DNA from: Calliphora vicina
Lineage: Eukaryota > Arthropoda > Insecta > Diptera > Calliphoridae
Assembly: GCF_958450345.1 (NCBI RefSeq)
Contig: NC_088780.1
Coordinates: 34,495,667-34,559,666 of the forward strand
Direction: 5' to 3'
Length of the DNA: 64,000 bases
Under the pieces are notes generated by a model, which saw only the letters and a list, made by a program, of their open reading frames with translations, was not told the DNA's origin and ran no database searches. Numbering within the stretch: position 1 is the stretch's first letter; each line of letters starts with the position of its first letter. The translations under genes and the position numbers were made by a program. Below are positions 35,140-46,812 of this stretch, in pieces.

Positions 35140-36425
35140 TTGTTAGCTATGAACTTTTCCCATTTTTCTTGCAATATATGGATTCTGAGCCAAAAGAGCA
35201 TCTCATCTTTTGACACCAAAAACGAATCATGCCAATTTTGGAAACTCTGTTACGAAGTGAAACGTATCCCCATCGATCAAAGCAAATACTAGTCAGGCGG
35301 GGCAAGGTATGGACAAGGCGGATGAGGCAAAACTTCCCAACCACTTCTATCATGTCAGGCCGCATATTCTGGTTAGTTTTCGGCCAATGCTCACTTCAAA
35401 CGAATCAGTTGCATTCGATACACGTTCCCTGTAATGATCTGACCAGATTTCAGCAGCTCATAATAGCTAGCACTTGGTCCCACCCACCCGTTTCAGCTGG
35501 TTGGCTGGGCTCTACACACGATCTCTTACGCTTCGAGTTATCGTAATGGACTAATTTTTTATCGCAACTAATAATTCAGACGAATCAATTGCGCTTGGCA
35601 CAGGTTCCCTGTGATGGTCTGGCCGTATTTCAGCAGCTCATAATAGTTAGGTCCCTCTTGGTCCCACCAAACTCAGAGAATTACCAAGAGGCCATGGATA
35701 TTTGGCTTTGGTGTCGATTCGGCTGGTTGGTCGGGCTTTACATACGATCTCTTATGCTTCGAGTTATCGTAATGGACTATTTTTTTATCGCAACTAATAA
35801 TTCAGACGAATCAGTTGCGCTTGGCACAGGTTCCCTGTGATGGTCTGGCCGTATTTCAGCAGCTCATAATAGATAGGACCCTCTGGGTCCACCAAACTCA
35901 GAGCATTACCAAGAGGCCATGGATATTTGGCTTTGGTGTCGATTCGGCTGGTTGGTCGGGCTTTACATACGATTTCTTATGCTTCGAATTTTCGTAATGG
36001 ATCCATTTTTCATCGCAAATAATAAATCAGTGCAAAAATGAATTTCTTTTATAGCGTTCAAGCATGCAAAATCATCTTTCAAGGTCTCTCGGCTTCAAAA
36101 TCCTATGGTACCCAATTTCCTTGAATCCTGCAGCTCGCGAACTTTTTGAATTTACTACTTGAGCAGCTCCAAAAGATTTTGCAAGCTCTTGTTGAGTATG
36201 ACAACAATTTTCATGGGGTAATGCCTCTAATTCTTGGTCTACAAACTTTTTTGGCTGGCCTGCGTGATCTTTGTCTTCCGTATCAAAATCACCACTTCTG
36301 AACCGCACAAACCATCTCCGGCACATTCACCATAAACATCGGCAAACAATCGGTGTGATTCAGCGGGACTTTTTTCAAATTAAAGAAGTACTGAAAAGCT
36401 TCTCGCATATGACGATTCGACATTT
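35140..36425 (-). pseudogene. mariner transposase remnant 3, most complete copy, with internal triplication
   Basis: Right to left: MSNRHMREAFQYFFNLKK (36423 onward, the mariner N-terminus), frameshift, CRRWFVRFRSGDFDTEDKD, GQPKKFVDQELEALPHENCC, HTQQELAKSFGAA (HTH domain), ILKPRDLER, then the DEKW region and STPKPNIHG. The catalytic-core segment follows in three tandem partial copies, then the degenerate C-terminus near 35150-35365 (HDN.RPH and YSPD regions lost to decay). Typical mariner transposases are about 345 residues; several frameshifts make this one non-functional. Closest in the window to remnant 5. Confidence 0.9.
35398..36016. repeat. 226-bp tandem triplication inside mariner remnant 3
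   Basis: 'caactaataattcagacgaa' begins at 35565 and 35791, with a third boundary near 36016, giving a 225-226 bp period. A third, shorter and more diverged copy begins near 35398 and lacks about 47 bp. The two right-hand units are nearly identical, so that duplication is recent relative to the element. Confidence 0.9.
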
Positions 36426-36429
36426 CGGA

Positions 36430-37200
36430 AAAAACATGATACACCATCTGTTGCCAATCCCGCATTTTTAAGTTATACACTCTATACATAAATTTTTTTG
36501 GGATCTAACAGTTGTTAAAAATTAATTACGGTTGAAGAAACAGATTATTAATCAAAATATCAAATATTTTGCAGTGACAGCTAGAAAATTTAGTTCTAGC
36601 AACATTTGAGTAAACAAACATTTGTCACAATCTCTATATTTTGCAGCCACAACTAAAATATTAAGTCATTACGACCGAATCATTCGATTAACAACAATTT
36701 CGGTTGTCACAACCAACATGTTTTCTATGTGTAGCCATAAAATGCTTCGGGCGATTTTAAATCACTGCAACTAATTTATGGAACAATATAAAAGAAATAT
36801 TTATTTATTTTTCTTCGATAATTATGTGAAAATCGTTTATTAAACTGTTTAATCTTATTTTAAGATCTATTTGCCACAAAGTCTGTGAATTTTAACACCC
36901 AAAAATTGTTTAAGGTTATGCGAAATTTTATGTTGTTCATGCTTCTTAAGATTTGGTTGCAGTTGCATACAAGTGGGTCATGCCAACATTAGCACAAGAT
37001 GACATTAACGATAAAGCTGAAATATGACAGGCAATAACAACTCGAAGAGTGCACTTCTTGTGTCTAAAGAAAATCTAAACAACTAAAGAAAATTCGTTAA
37101 CATAAACTAATTTGTATAGAAATGATAAGAAATACTTGATTACATTATTTGGTAATTAAAATAAAAACAAATTTCAAGGCTGTATCACAGATTGGTCCAT
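36430..37200. other. No gene; diverged CACAGAGAAAC-type MITE at about 36560-36735
   Basis: Phrases 'accgaatcattcgattaacaa', 'caatttcggttgtcac' and 'tgttttctatgtgtag' resemble the MITE at 15292-15533. The rest is A+T-rich without a gene. Confidence 0.4.
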
Positions 37201-37202
37201 AA

Positions 37203-38135
37203 CTTTTGTATACCCTTCACCATGAGTGGCAAGGGTACACTGAGAAAACAGATTCGTAGTAGCAGCCGATTCGGTTGCACATATAGATATTTTCGGTTCT
37301 ATCAACAGGAAATCAGTTCATAAAGAAAAATTTCGGTTAAAGCAACCAAACTTTTGTTACTCCTTCTAAAATTTTTTTGCCACAACTCTAAAATTCGGTC
37401 ACTAAGGCAGAACCACTCTATTGGCTACTACGAATATGTATTATGTAATTTGTACATTCTTAATTTGCGACCCCAAAAAATATATATTTACTCTCGATCG
37501 TTATAGATAGCGGAGTCGATATATCCATGTCCGTCTGTATATTGAAATCAACTTTCTCTAGCTCCCATATAACTTAGGTACATACATGAATCATCATCAA
37601 TATATATATAAACGATTGCTATATAAATTCGAGAAAATCGGGCCACAAATGTCGGAGATATATGGAAACAACCAGGACTACCCCGATTTTTGATCTATAT
37701 CTGGATTACTAAGTCATTAATATACACAATAAGGATATATAATTGTAGACATTTCAAAGACCTTTGCAGCGGCGTATACAGAAATATTTTTTAACCCGAA
37801 TTTTGTTTTTTACCCAAAAATTTTTTTTCACTAATAAATTAAAAAAAATAGTTTTTAAAAATTAAAAAAACATTTTAAAATTTTGCTTTCCCATAAAATT
37901 TTTTTCACTAAAAAATAAAAAAAAAATAATTTTTTAAATTTCGAATTTCGTGTTCGACTTGTTAATGCGGCTGTGCGCGTTCAAAATTACAAGTAATTGA
38001 AAATTTTTATTCACAAATCATTCCGTGTTTGGCCAGCTATACCTAAAAATATTTAAAATTGTTATTTTAATGTATAATTTGGAGAAGAATATATAAGATT
38101 CGGCATAGCCGAGCTGTATTCGGCTGTATTACTTG
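37203..38135 (+). mobile_element. Helitron-like type-1 repeat, copy with inserted MITE
   Basis: Starts 'tatacccttcaccatgagtgg', continues after the MITE with the 'gatagcggagtcgata' and 'tctggattactaagtcatta' blocks and ends 'ataagattcggcatagccga...attacttgttt'. The hairpin arms are diverged and partly duplicated ('gagctgtattcggctgtatt'). Confidence 0.7.
37238..37440. mobile_element. CACAGAGAAAC-family MITE, copy 2
   Basis: 'actgagaaaacagattcgta', 'gttactccttctaaaattt' and 'ggctactacgaata' match the 15.3-kb copy in reverse orientation. It splits the type-1 repeat just after 'aagggta'. Confidence 0.7.
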
Positions 38136-38198
38136 TTTCTATTGAACTGGTTCTGCGGATTTCCGATACCAAATTTCTTAGGATAATGGTCAAGATTT

Positions 38199-39222
38199 GT
38201 ATACCCTTCATAATGAGTAGTAAGGGTATATATAAGATTGTCATTCCGTTTGTGATTTCCATATTTTTCATTTGCGACTCCATAAAGTATTTATATTCTG
38301 GACCGTATTGTATATTGAAATTAACTTAGCTAAGCCCACAGATAACTTACAAATATGAGACGCTATAGTTCAACTTTGGTTATTATTTAATATTGAGAAA
38401 ATCGGCACACAAATGGCTGAGATATAAACAAAAAACATCGATTTTACACAAATTTGTTTACCCTTCGTGGGAAGGTGAAGTTTGTCACTCCGTTTGTAAT
38501 TTCCACAATATAATTTTCAGACCCTATAAAGTATATATATTCTGGATCCTTATAGATAACGGAGTCGATTAAGCCATGTCCGTCTGTCTGTTGAAATCAA
38601 CTTTCCGAAGCCCCCAAATAACTTACATACACAGTTGATACATAAATATCTCCGGAATTCTTCCGGCTCGGTTGCTATTTAAAATTGAGAAAATCGGTCC
38701 ACAAATGGCTGAGATATAAGGAAAAAACCAGGACAACCTCGATTTTTGACCTATATCTGGATTACTAAGATATTAATATAGACATGGATATCTAATGATA
38801 TATATTACAAAGAGCTTTGCAACGACGTATATAAGACCATAGTAAGTTGGACCTACATTGGGTCAGAATCGGAAAAAATATTTTTTAACCCGAATTTTTT
38901 TTTCACCAAAAGTTTTTTTTTTAATATTGAAAAAAAAAAAATTAAATTTAAAAAAATTATAAGAAAATTTAAAAAAACGATTCGAAAATTTTTTTTCCAA
39001 AAAATTAAAAAACAACTGAAAAAAAATAATTTTTGTTTACGTAAAAAATATTTAATAATTTTATTTTGAGTATGATTTGGTGAAGGGTATATAAGATTCA
39101 GCACAGACGAATTACTTGTTTTTTTCAATAAATTTTTTAATTAATATTTATCATAGAGTTTATTTTGGTGAAGGGTATATGTATAAGATTTGGAATAGCC
39201 GAATATAGACTCTTACTTGTTA
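38199..39222 (+). mobile_element. Helitron-like type-1 repeats, two to three overlapping copies
   Basis: A truncated start at 38199 ('tatacccttcataatgagta') is followed by a second start near 38455 ('tacccttcgtgggaaggtga') that runs to the end near 39119 ('gggtatataagattcagcac...attacttgttttt'). A third end piece lies at 39160-39220. Contains 'catgtccgtctgtctgttga' and 'cttccggctcggttgctat' blocks. No coding. Confidence 0.75.
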
Positions 39223-39231
39223 TTAGTATAT

Positions 39232-39737
39232 TTAACCCTTTGTCGACCGACGGTACTTTTAAGTACCATTACTATAATTAGCTTTCAAAATGAAAACAAA
39301 ACATATTTTTATCCTTTTTTTCCAAAAGTACTTTGAAGTACTTTTTTTTTTGCCTATTGACAAACTCGCTTACCCAGAATAACCGTGAATTATTTCATGT
39401 TCTCATTGTGGTGTTTATTTATGTTGTAATGATAAAGATACTGTTTCGTAAAATACCATAAAATATACATGTAATAGAAAATGTTATAAAAGTTACAAAA
39501 CTAATCAATATATTAATAAAATTTAAACAAAAATTTATGATTTTTTTTATATTTTGGCTGATGCTGACCCAACGGTACCAGGTTACATTTACACCTTTGC
39601 AGTTCCCTGTCGTTTCCTTGCAGGCCCTCCACAAAGTTAAAATTTTGTAAATAACTTCATGAAGTCCTTATTTTCAATATTTTATAAAAAAATAAAACTT
39701 TTTCAACGATTTAAAGCCTTGGTGCACAAGGGGTTAA
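39232..39737 (+). mobile_element. piggyBac-type MITE flanked by TTAA
   Basis: TTAA at 39232-39235 and 39734-39737. Ends CCCTTTGTCGACCGACGG and (reversed) CCCCTTGTGCACCAAGGC match at about 12 of 18 positions. About 39395-39445 gives CSHCGVYLCCNDKD on the plus strand, suggestive of the C-terminal Cys finger of piggyBac transposases. About 500 bp, so an internally deleted derivative. Confidence 0.7.
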
Positions 39738-40937
39738 AGCATCTCCACCTAAGGCATGTTTACTGAATATTTTTCCTGCTGGGATAACACTCTCTGAATA
39801 TGTGTAACAACAAAACCAAGTAATCTCAAAATAACAAATGCTTGAATTCAATAGGCGAAAGTTGGGAAATATCATAGATAATAGACTAATAGAAGCATAA
39901 AAATAAAAATTTAAAATATGATAATTTAATTCTAAGTTTAATTTAAGTATCTGAGACTCTTCTGCCTATCTAATCAATAAAATGTTTGAGTACTTTGCCT
40001 CATTGATTTGTTTTTTGTTTGTTGTCTCCAATTTAAACAACCTGTTGAACTGTAATTAAATTTTGTCTTCCTATTTAACGTAGGTTAGTTTTTTTCGGTT
40101 GTACATTCTCTTTTCTAAAAACGTTCAACATAAATATTGTAGACTGACGAACAAGTCATTGCCATCAAAAGATTGTTGACATTTCTCTTCATAAAATATA
40201 TAATATAAAATAAAAATAATAATAATAATACTCATATCTTTGTGGCAAATTGTTATGAAACCTAAAGCCGCACAAACCAATTTTCACACCTTCTATGGTG
40301 CGTTGATTTTTAAAGCACATTGCTACATATTTTGCATATTAAAAGTGGCAACAACAACAGCAACTTAAATTGTGACACAAAGAATCTAAAACTACCTTAC
40401 AGTGGATAATGAAGGTATGTAGACGAATGAAAGTAAAAGTGAATGAATGAATTTTTAACTACATTTTTATTTATATTTATTTTTTATCAATGAAAGTAAA
40501 GTCTTGACTTATAGTAAAGATACATTTTATACTTTTGCCACTTACTGTAACGGATGTTTGTTTTATTTTAACTTATACCTTTTTTGCTGTTTAGACTTGG
40601 TCACACACTTTGGCCATGCGTTAAAACTGTCTGTGAATATATTGTCTGAGCATATCGTTGTCTTAATTGCAAAAAGGTATATGTTTCTTGTTTTAGCTCA
40701 GTCTTTCCCAAGTGTTCCAATTTCTATGGTTTTCCTATGAAAAATAAAAACATTTTTGGCTCTTCTGAAATATTGTTAAACAAAACTTAGACCTTTTTGC
40801 TGGCAAGACAACGATATACTCTATTGTTTTTATTTGATGTACAGCACAAAATATTAGCCATATACCTACTTATTAACGGACACATTATAAACACCCAAAC
40901 AATGAATGAACTAGCGGAGGAATGTTTTGTATTTGCT
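39738..40937. other. No gene recognised
   Basis: A+T-rich sequence. Open frames of 60-78 codons around 40504-40990 lack domains, and those at 40787-40991 run into the hAT element. Confidence 0.4.
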
Positions 40938-40945
40938 GGTGCAAC

Positions 40946-41380
40946 AAGGGATGCCAGATCCCCAAAAATTCCCAAATATTGTTTTTCTTGAAATTTTCAC
41001 AAAAACAAAACATTTTTTTCCTCTGTATTTCGTAACGCATAGTTTCAAATCTTGTAGAAAATTAGTAGTTGTATATTTTTTAAACATAGATTTTGCATAA
41101 ACCGAGTTGAGCCGATTCTAAATTCAATTTAACTTTACCATCTAAATTTGTTGTGATCTGCACATAAAATACGACGATTGTAGAAAAAGATCATGAAATT
41201 AAAGTTCAATTATTGGTTACTTATTGCTATTATCGGTAATAAAAACAAACCTATCCTAAATAATTTATCCCCATAAAATCCCCGAAATATTTTAATATAA
41301 TCCCTAATAAAATCCCCAGTCCCCAAAATCATTACAAAATCCCCATATTTGGGGACACATCCCCAATACTGACAAGCCTG
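40946..41380. mobile_element. hAT-type non-autonomous element, 435 bp
   Basis: Perfect 8-bp target duplication GGTGCAAC at 40938-40945 and 41381-41388. Left end AAGGGATGCCAGAT; right end, reversed, CAGGCTTGTCAGTAT, which agree at the conserved hAT positions (AGG..TG.CAG). The interior holds GGGGA/TCCCC-rich subterminal blocks ('aatccccagtccccaaaatc'). No transposase. Confidence 0.88.
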
Positions 41381-41388
41381 GGTGCAAC

Positions 41389-41940
41389 ATTGAAACAACA
41401 CCAGCGATACATACAAACTCACTCGTGTGCTACATACGATTTTACTTAGGAGGCAGCAAACTGGGGATTTGAAACCAAAAGCGATTAGTTAGTAGTCTCA
41501 CCAACAAAAAATACAATGTTGCTTTCTGTTTGTTTGTTTATTTTCTAAGAGAATTATTCGATTGAAAAATATGAATCAATACTTACGATGACGTCTTTGC
41601 AAACATGTATGTAATTAATATTGGAGGTCAAAATATTTTGGAAATAAATCTGCTATTTCTAACTGGCAAATCCGATTGACATGAAGTAGAATGGATAAGT
41701 GGTCTTTAATTCCGATAAAAAAAAGATTCTTATTGGACTTACTTATAATGTTCTCATATGTCTTTGAAATATATCTCCAAAGGGATAGCTTTAAAATAGA
41801 AAACGCCTTAAATAAGGACTGAGATCGAAAAAGTCTTAAAACACATTTCTCCTTAAAACTTTTCACCCAAGTATTATTTGATTTTTTTATCAAGTTTTTT
41901 TATGTCAGTTATTATATTTAATGTCAATTATGTTGTTAAT
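41389..41940. other. No gene; possible diverged CACAGTGGGGC arm near 41636
   Basis: 'ttggaaataaatctgctatttctaac' at about 41636-41665 resembles the inner TIR of the CACAGTGGGGC family. The 92-codon minus frame (41893-41615) is antisense to it and not credible. Confidence 0.35.
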
Positions 41941-41944
41941 CTGA

Positions 41945-42600
41945 TTAAAATGACTGACGAGAAGAAAGTGCCTACTGGAATTTTAAAAATTTTGAACAAA
42001 TCCCATCTTGGTCCTACAAAAAGTTGACCAAACAATCAAAGGTCTGCCGTCAAACTGATTCCAATGTTATTAAACAGTATCGGGAGAACTTGTCAGTTGA
42101 TATAAAACCTAGTTCAGGTAGAAGGAATGGTCCACATGATGTTTCTAAAGCCAATAATTAGAAATCATTTTCAAAAGAGCTCCCAACACATCCGGTAGGA
42201 AAGCAGTCCGGTCAGAACAGTAGTCGGATAATTTGGTACGAAAAAGTAAAGCCAATACAGGTTTAAAAACATACAAGGCTCAAAAAGTTCTCTGATAAAA
42301 ATTTAGAGGCCAAAGACAGAGCACAGAAATTTAAATGAAATTTTATACAAAAAATATACCTGATGCATAATGGATGACGAAACGTATGTTCCGGAAAATT
42401 TTTCGCAGGTTCCGGGTCAATATTTTTATGTTGCTGATGCTCGAGGGAATGTTTCCCAAAAAGTTCTTGGTATGACAAGCAATATGCAGTTAAGGCAAAA
42501 GAAGCCAAACATAAATACCGAAATTTATATCAAGGAATATTTACAAAAGAAGATGCTTCTATTCATAAGACCTCTTAGTGTGACCTCTTTGGACTGATTT
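41945..42600 (+). pseudogene. Tc1-like (rosa-like) transposase remnant, copy 1
   Basis: Plus strand in shifting frames: CRQTDSNVIKQYRENLSVDI, SGRRNGPHDVSKA (HTH and linker), KDRAQKF, MDDETYVPENFSQVPGQYF (first catalytic Asp in MDDETYV) with YVADARGNV, NTEIYIKEYLQK. This follows the order of a Tc1-like group with DDETYV...FSQLPGQ.FY...GTINTE.YIKECLQK; the resemblance to rosa (DD41D) elements is from memory and not verified. The last catalytic residues are missing. Multiple frameshifts. Confidence 0.8.
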
Positions 42601-42617
42601 GACATCCTATTACTATG

Positions 42618-43430
42618 CACAGTGGGGCATAATCAAATTTTTTTGGAATTAAATCTGGCATTTCTAAACGGCTAGTCCGAACGCGATAAAATTTGACGTA
42701 GGCGTAGCCAAGGAGCATTCGAATTTAAGATATTAAAATGGGCAATACAAATGATCCAGGGGCGGCGCTATGGAAGCTCAAAGTAGGGTACCTTCGACAT
42801 GTAAATTTTTTAAACACGTGTAATTTTTTTTCCTATCCGATTTCAAAGATTTTTATATTTTTGGAAAGCACTCGGCTAGGTCGTTTGCTATTTATCTCAT
42901 ATAATTTCCGAGTTATAGGCATTTCAAAATTTTGCCATAACTTGGTCCGCTTTTTTAAAAATATGGGTATTACTTTTGGACCGAATGGACTCAAATTTTT
43001 TTGTTAGTTAGACAACTAAATTACGAATAACATACAAATGATTTCAGAGCAATATCAATTATGGATCCAAAAATAAACGATTTTCAATTTAAATATTCAA
43101 AAAATAGTTGATTTTTGCTTTTTTTTGGGCGATAATGAGATTTAACCATTTTTTTTTATTAAAAAAAAAACTTTCTTTAAGAACATATAACAATTTTATG
43201 TTTATCTGAAAGATATCTCTATGTAAAACATTTCGATATAAAAAACATGCCCTATTCTTCGAATATGTGGCCCTTACGCCCTTCGGAATTTGACATATTT
43301 TTTATCAAAAATTCAAATTTGGGCCACATGTTCTAAAATCCTAAAGCTGGGATCAGAAAACAAAAAGTAGCTTTGGAAACCTTGATGTGTTCCCTATTCA
43401 TCGCCAAAGTATTTTCCCTGTTAAGCAGTT
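42618..43430. mobile_element. CACAGTGGGGC element, copy 2
   Basis: Left end 'cacagtggggcat...ttggaattaaatctggcatttc' matches 56636 onward and the body is co-linear to about 43330. The right TIR is absent, replaced by 'gggccacatgttctaaaatcc...gtattttccc', which it shares with copy 3. Internal 89-codon frame at 42738-43007 has no domain. Confidence 0.8.
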
Positions 43431-43954
43431 TTTCACATGTTACTTAAAATTAACAACAACATTCCAAAGGAATAACATTAAAATAATCATTATAGCGCGA
43501 TGTATAGTAAATGTTTTAGCTTAAATTTAAATATTCGTAGTGTAACAAAAGAAAAGTATAAGAATTTATACATCGATGGAAAGCTTATAAAATTTGAGTT
43601 ATTTTGATGCCCATACATATACTATGAATTGAGTACAGAGATTGTCAGATAGGGATGAAATTAGGTTTAAACAAATTTGAATAAACATTGAACTGGATTG
43701 AATTTAAAAAAACGAGAAAAACCATTTCGGTGAAATTACATGATGTTTATGATCAAGAAATTTCATCTATGTATTTGAATAAATTCTATGAAAAAATTAA
43801 AAAAAAATAAAATTTTGTCGAAAATTTTTAAAATTTTTTAATTAAAATTTTTTTTTTTTAAATTTCTTTTAACTAATTCAATGCGTCTCTCAAAGACCTT
43901 TCATATGATACCAAATTTACATATACTTCCTTTGGAAGAAATATGGAAAAAATG
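43431..43954. other. No gene recognised
   Basis: A+T-rich sequence without long frames or recognised ends. Confidence 0.4.
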
Positions 43955-44130
43955 TTAAAAACCTCAAAAAAGGACCTTTTTATCCTTTGATCCAGCTCGC
44001 CAAATATTGACCCCAGGACGAAAAAATTTCAAATCGTAGTCTTAGAATGAATCAAATTTTCATTTTAGGCGGGAACATCGATACCTTATTTTTTCTCCAT
44101 ACAAACGGGGCCACCCTAATGTACATAATT
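43955..44130. repeat. Dispersed repeat with AAACGGGGCCAC end, copy 2
   Basis: 'gctcgccaaatattgacccc', 'cagga' and 'ccatacaaac' + 'ggggccaccc' match 10290-10420. Only one side of the fold-back is present. Confidence 0.5.
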
Positions 44131-44392
44131 AAAATACCGTAGGAGAACTGCATACAAACTTTGCATTGATACATTTTGGAAGTCAGCCGTACTCTGCGCA
44201 CAACGTTTGCATGGACAGCCAGCCAGCCAGCCAACCAGACGGACGGACATCGTTTAATCGACTCAGAAAGTGATTCTAAGTCGATCGGTATACTTTAAGG
44301 TGGGTGTTAGACTAATATTTTTGGGCGTTACAAACATCTGCACAAACGCATTATACCCTCCCCATTATGGTTGTGTAGAGTATAAATTGGGA
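44130..44392. repeat. Helitron-like type-2 repeat, terminal fragment
   Basis: 'catggacagccagccagcca', 'cgtttaatcgactcagaaag', 'tactttaaggtgggtgttag' and the end 'ttataccctcccca' match 32960-33127 almost base for base. Includes a (CAGC)n-like tract. Confidence 0.8.
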
Positions 44393-44935
44393 ATCTTCTG
44401 ATATAATCTTTTAAAAACGAATATAATCTAAATGCTTTAATTTTAAAGAATTTGTTTTCGTTTTAATTTGGAGAAATCGAGAGTAAGGCATGATAAAGAA
44501 TAACCAATTTCTCTGTCCATCTTTAGATCGACAAAAACAGTGTTGAATGTTAAATTAGCATATAAAATCTTCATCATACCATTAGATTTTTAAGATTTTT
44601 TCGTCAAGTTCTGATAAAAGACTCGTTTCAGTAATGTCTTCAGTTTCATCTATTACCGACTCATTGGGACAAACTTCATCATAGAAACATTCATTTCCAA
44701 ATTCCTTAGTTTCAGTTTTCGTACTATCATTCTAAAAGCTATTGCTAGAAGGGAACGTACATGAGTTAAGAAATAAAATTTGTGTGTTTAAAACTATATT
44801 TCTATATAAAGAGAAAAAAATGAAATTTCGGTTAATCGGTTAATCGACACAAATTAATCGGTTTATTTGTTATTTGAAAATCGTCAATTTTAAATTATTC
44901 CTGCAGTTAACCGACCAAAATTAATCGTTTAACCG
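44393..44935. other. No gene; repeated TTAATCGGTTAATCG phrases
   Basis: A+T-rich. 44825-44945 holds several forward and inverted copies of 'ttaatcggttaatcg', a small local repeat. Confidence 0.4.
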
Positions 44936-44939
44936 ATTA

Positions 44940-45440
44940 ATGGTTAATCAATTGAATACTCTAGTACTGGCAGACTTTTCGCAACTTCCGTGTTTAACTT
45001 TTAATGTGGCTGATGAAACAAATAAAATCTCCAAGATGTTTCTTGTGTGGCAAGTCATTTGGAGTTGTGGCAAAAGATGCCAATCATTTGTGACATCAGG
45101 CACGATTAATACAGAAATATATATAACGGAATGTCTACAAAAGTGCTCTTTTGTACCACGGATGGCAAATCCACAGAGTTCTTGCATTGCCGGTCTACGG
45201 CCGGTCGCAAAGGTTTTCTCCTCTGGGGTGTATCATAAACCGGCATCGCAAAGTAAAGATATATTTTGTAATACTTCAGAAAATTTTCAGCCCGGCAATG
45301 CAAACTGGCCTTTGCAACCAAACAATGCTTGAAATCCTTATGGAGCGTAGATGGTTTTGGATATGTCCGAAAGGAGATACCCATGAGCCATCCCAATGGC
45401 CGGCAATCCAAACTAATTTTTATAGAGCTACGCTTTAGAT
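44940..45440 (+). pseudogene. Tc1-like (rosa-like) transposase remnant, copy 2
   Basis: Plus strand: LVLADFSQLPCLTFNVADET, FLVWQVIWSCGKRCQSFVTS, GTINTEIYITECLQKCSFVP. This overlaps and extends copy 1 by the 'LVWQAI.SCGKRS.SFVT.GTINTE' block. The following 'CPKGDTHEPSQWP' near 45365 may be a remnant of the '..FVPK..NPP..P' region that carries the final catalytic residue. The 130-codon frame is the longest intact piece. Confidence 0.78.
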
Positions 45441-46030
45441 GAAAAAACTACCAATACAGATCAATAAAACTTTTGATGGGATTTGAAATTATGTTGGGGT
45501 TATATCATTTTTTTGAAGTAATTTCATCTAAAGCTTCGCTCAATAAAAAATTTTGTTGACTCAATGTATTTTCTCCTCTGGGATGTATAAAAACCGAATT
45601 CGCCCAGTAAAGATTTATAGAATTGCCGGGTATTTCGAAACATATCTCCAGTTAAAGAAAGCTTTATTGGCCGGTTTTGATACACCCAAGAGCATAAAAT
45701 CTTTACCGTTTTTAATAAAGACATTGCTGCCGAATTGAAAATTTGTTCAGTTTTGTTGGTAGCTATTTCACATTTGTTGAGACTAATAATTTTATTATTA
45801 TAAAACTGGGAATTATTGGTAGAAATTTAAGCTTAAGAATTAGTTAATTTTTGTTGGGATTTATTTCATTGAGATTTATTTCACAATACCATTTTGTTGA
45901 CGGCAATTCAAAAAGAATAGTGGTTAACTATAAATTTTAAAGAAGGCATAAACAATTACAGACAAGCTCTAAGCTAATTGGAATTTGGCAGGCAAAAATT
46001 GGGCAAAGTCCTAAAAGTTATTGGATTGCT
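45441..46030. other. No gene; local duplication of the Tc1-like 3' region
   Basis: 'tattttctcctctgggatgtat' at about 45565 repeats 'ggttttctcctctggggtgtat' at about 45211, with similar following sequence ('cagtaaagat'). The rest is A+T-rich. Confidence 0.45.
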
Positions 46031-46034
46031 ATTA

Positions 46035-46812
46035 CATATGGGCAATTCCACGAGAATCGCTACCACGACTGAAAAAACAAAAACCCTTGAAACTTTTTTT
46101 CAAGATGATTTGAACAGAAGAAAATAATAAAATGTTACCATGTGAAAGTATTTAGATCATATTACATTTGAAAGACAAAAATAAGAGTTTAAACTGATTA
46201 TATATGATTTTTTAATGTTTTAGGTATGTTTTAGGCGAAAACTAGGCTCCCAATTAGCTTGTAGTATGAAATGAATTTGACTCTGATTGTATTTTGCTAT
46301 TGTCAAATTGTTTATTGAATTCGAATGTATATTTTCTACTCATTTTTTTAGTTTTTGTATACATATGTATGTACATTTACAGAATATATATTGTTTTATT
46401 ATAAGAGAAAAATCTGTCACGTACGGTATGTCAGATATTAAATTTTATTTATTATAAAATCATCCAAAGATTGTTTTTTTTTTAAATGTGACGGATTATA
46501 AAGGAAAAATATTTCGTTTAGTGTAATAAATTAAAAGAAATCATAACGCCTCTCACGATTCGAAAATTTTCACACACATATCTACACGTACCTCAAAATG
46601 ACTTCCGTTTTATGTCACGTACGATATACTTTTATTTCGCTCAATATTTTGGACAACTATATTTCGAAAGAACTTTTTATTATTTTAAAATATGTACCCT
46701 CTGAATGGAACATAAATACCAAATTATTTTTCAGATACTCTTATTTTTGCAAGATCTATTCCACTTTATAAGGGTACAAATGTCACGTACGATGATATGG
46801 AATTGCCCATAT
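46035..46812. mobile_element. ATATGGGCAATTCC MITE with repeated TCGTACGTGACAT motif, copy 1
   Basis: Ends ATATGGGCAATTCCA and (reversed) ATATGGGCAATTCCA. 'tgtcacgtacg' occurs three times (about 46417, 46613, 46780). About 778 bp, no coding capacity. Copy 2, in reverse orientation, is at 52192-52715. Confidence 0.85.

Noticed and set aside
41615..41893. 92-codon minus-strand frame
   Set aside because: It is antisense to a sequence resembling an element arm. No domain.
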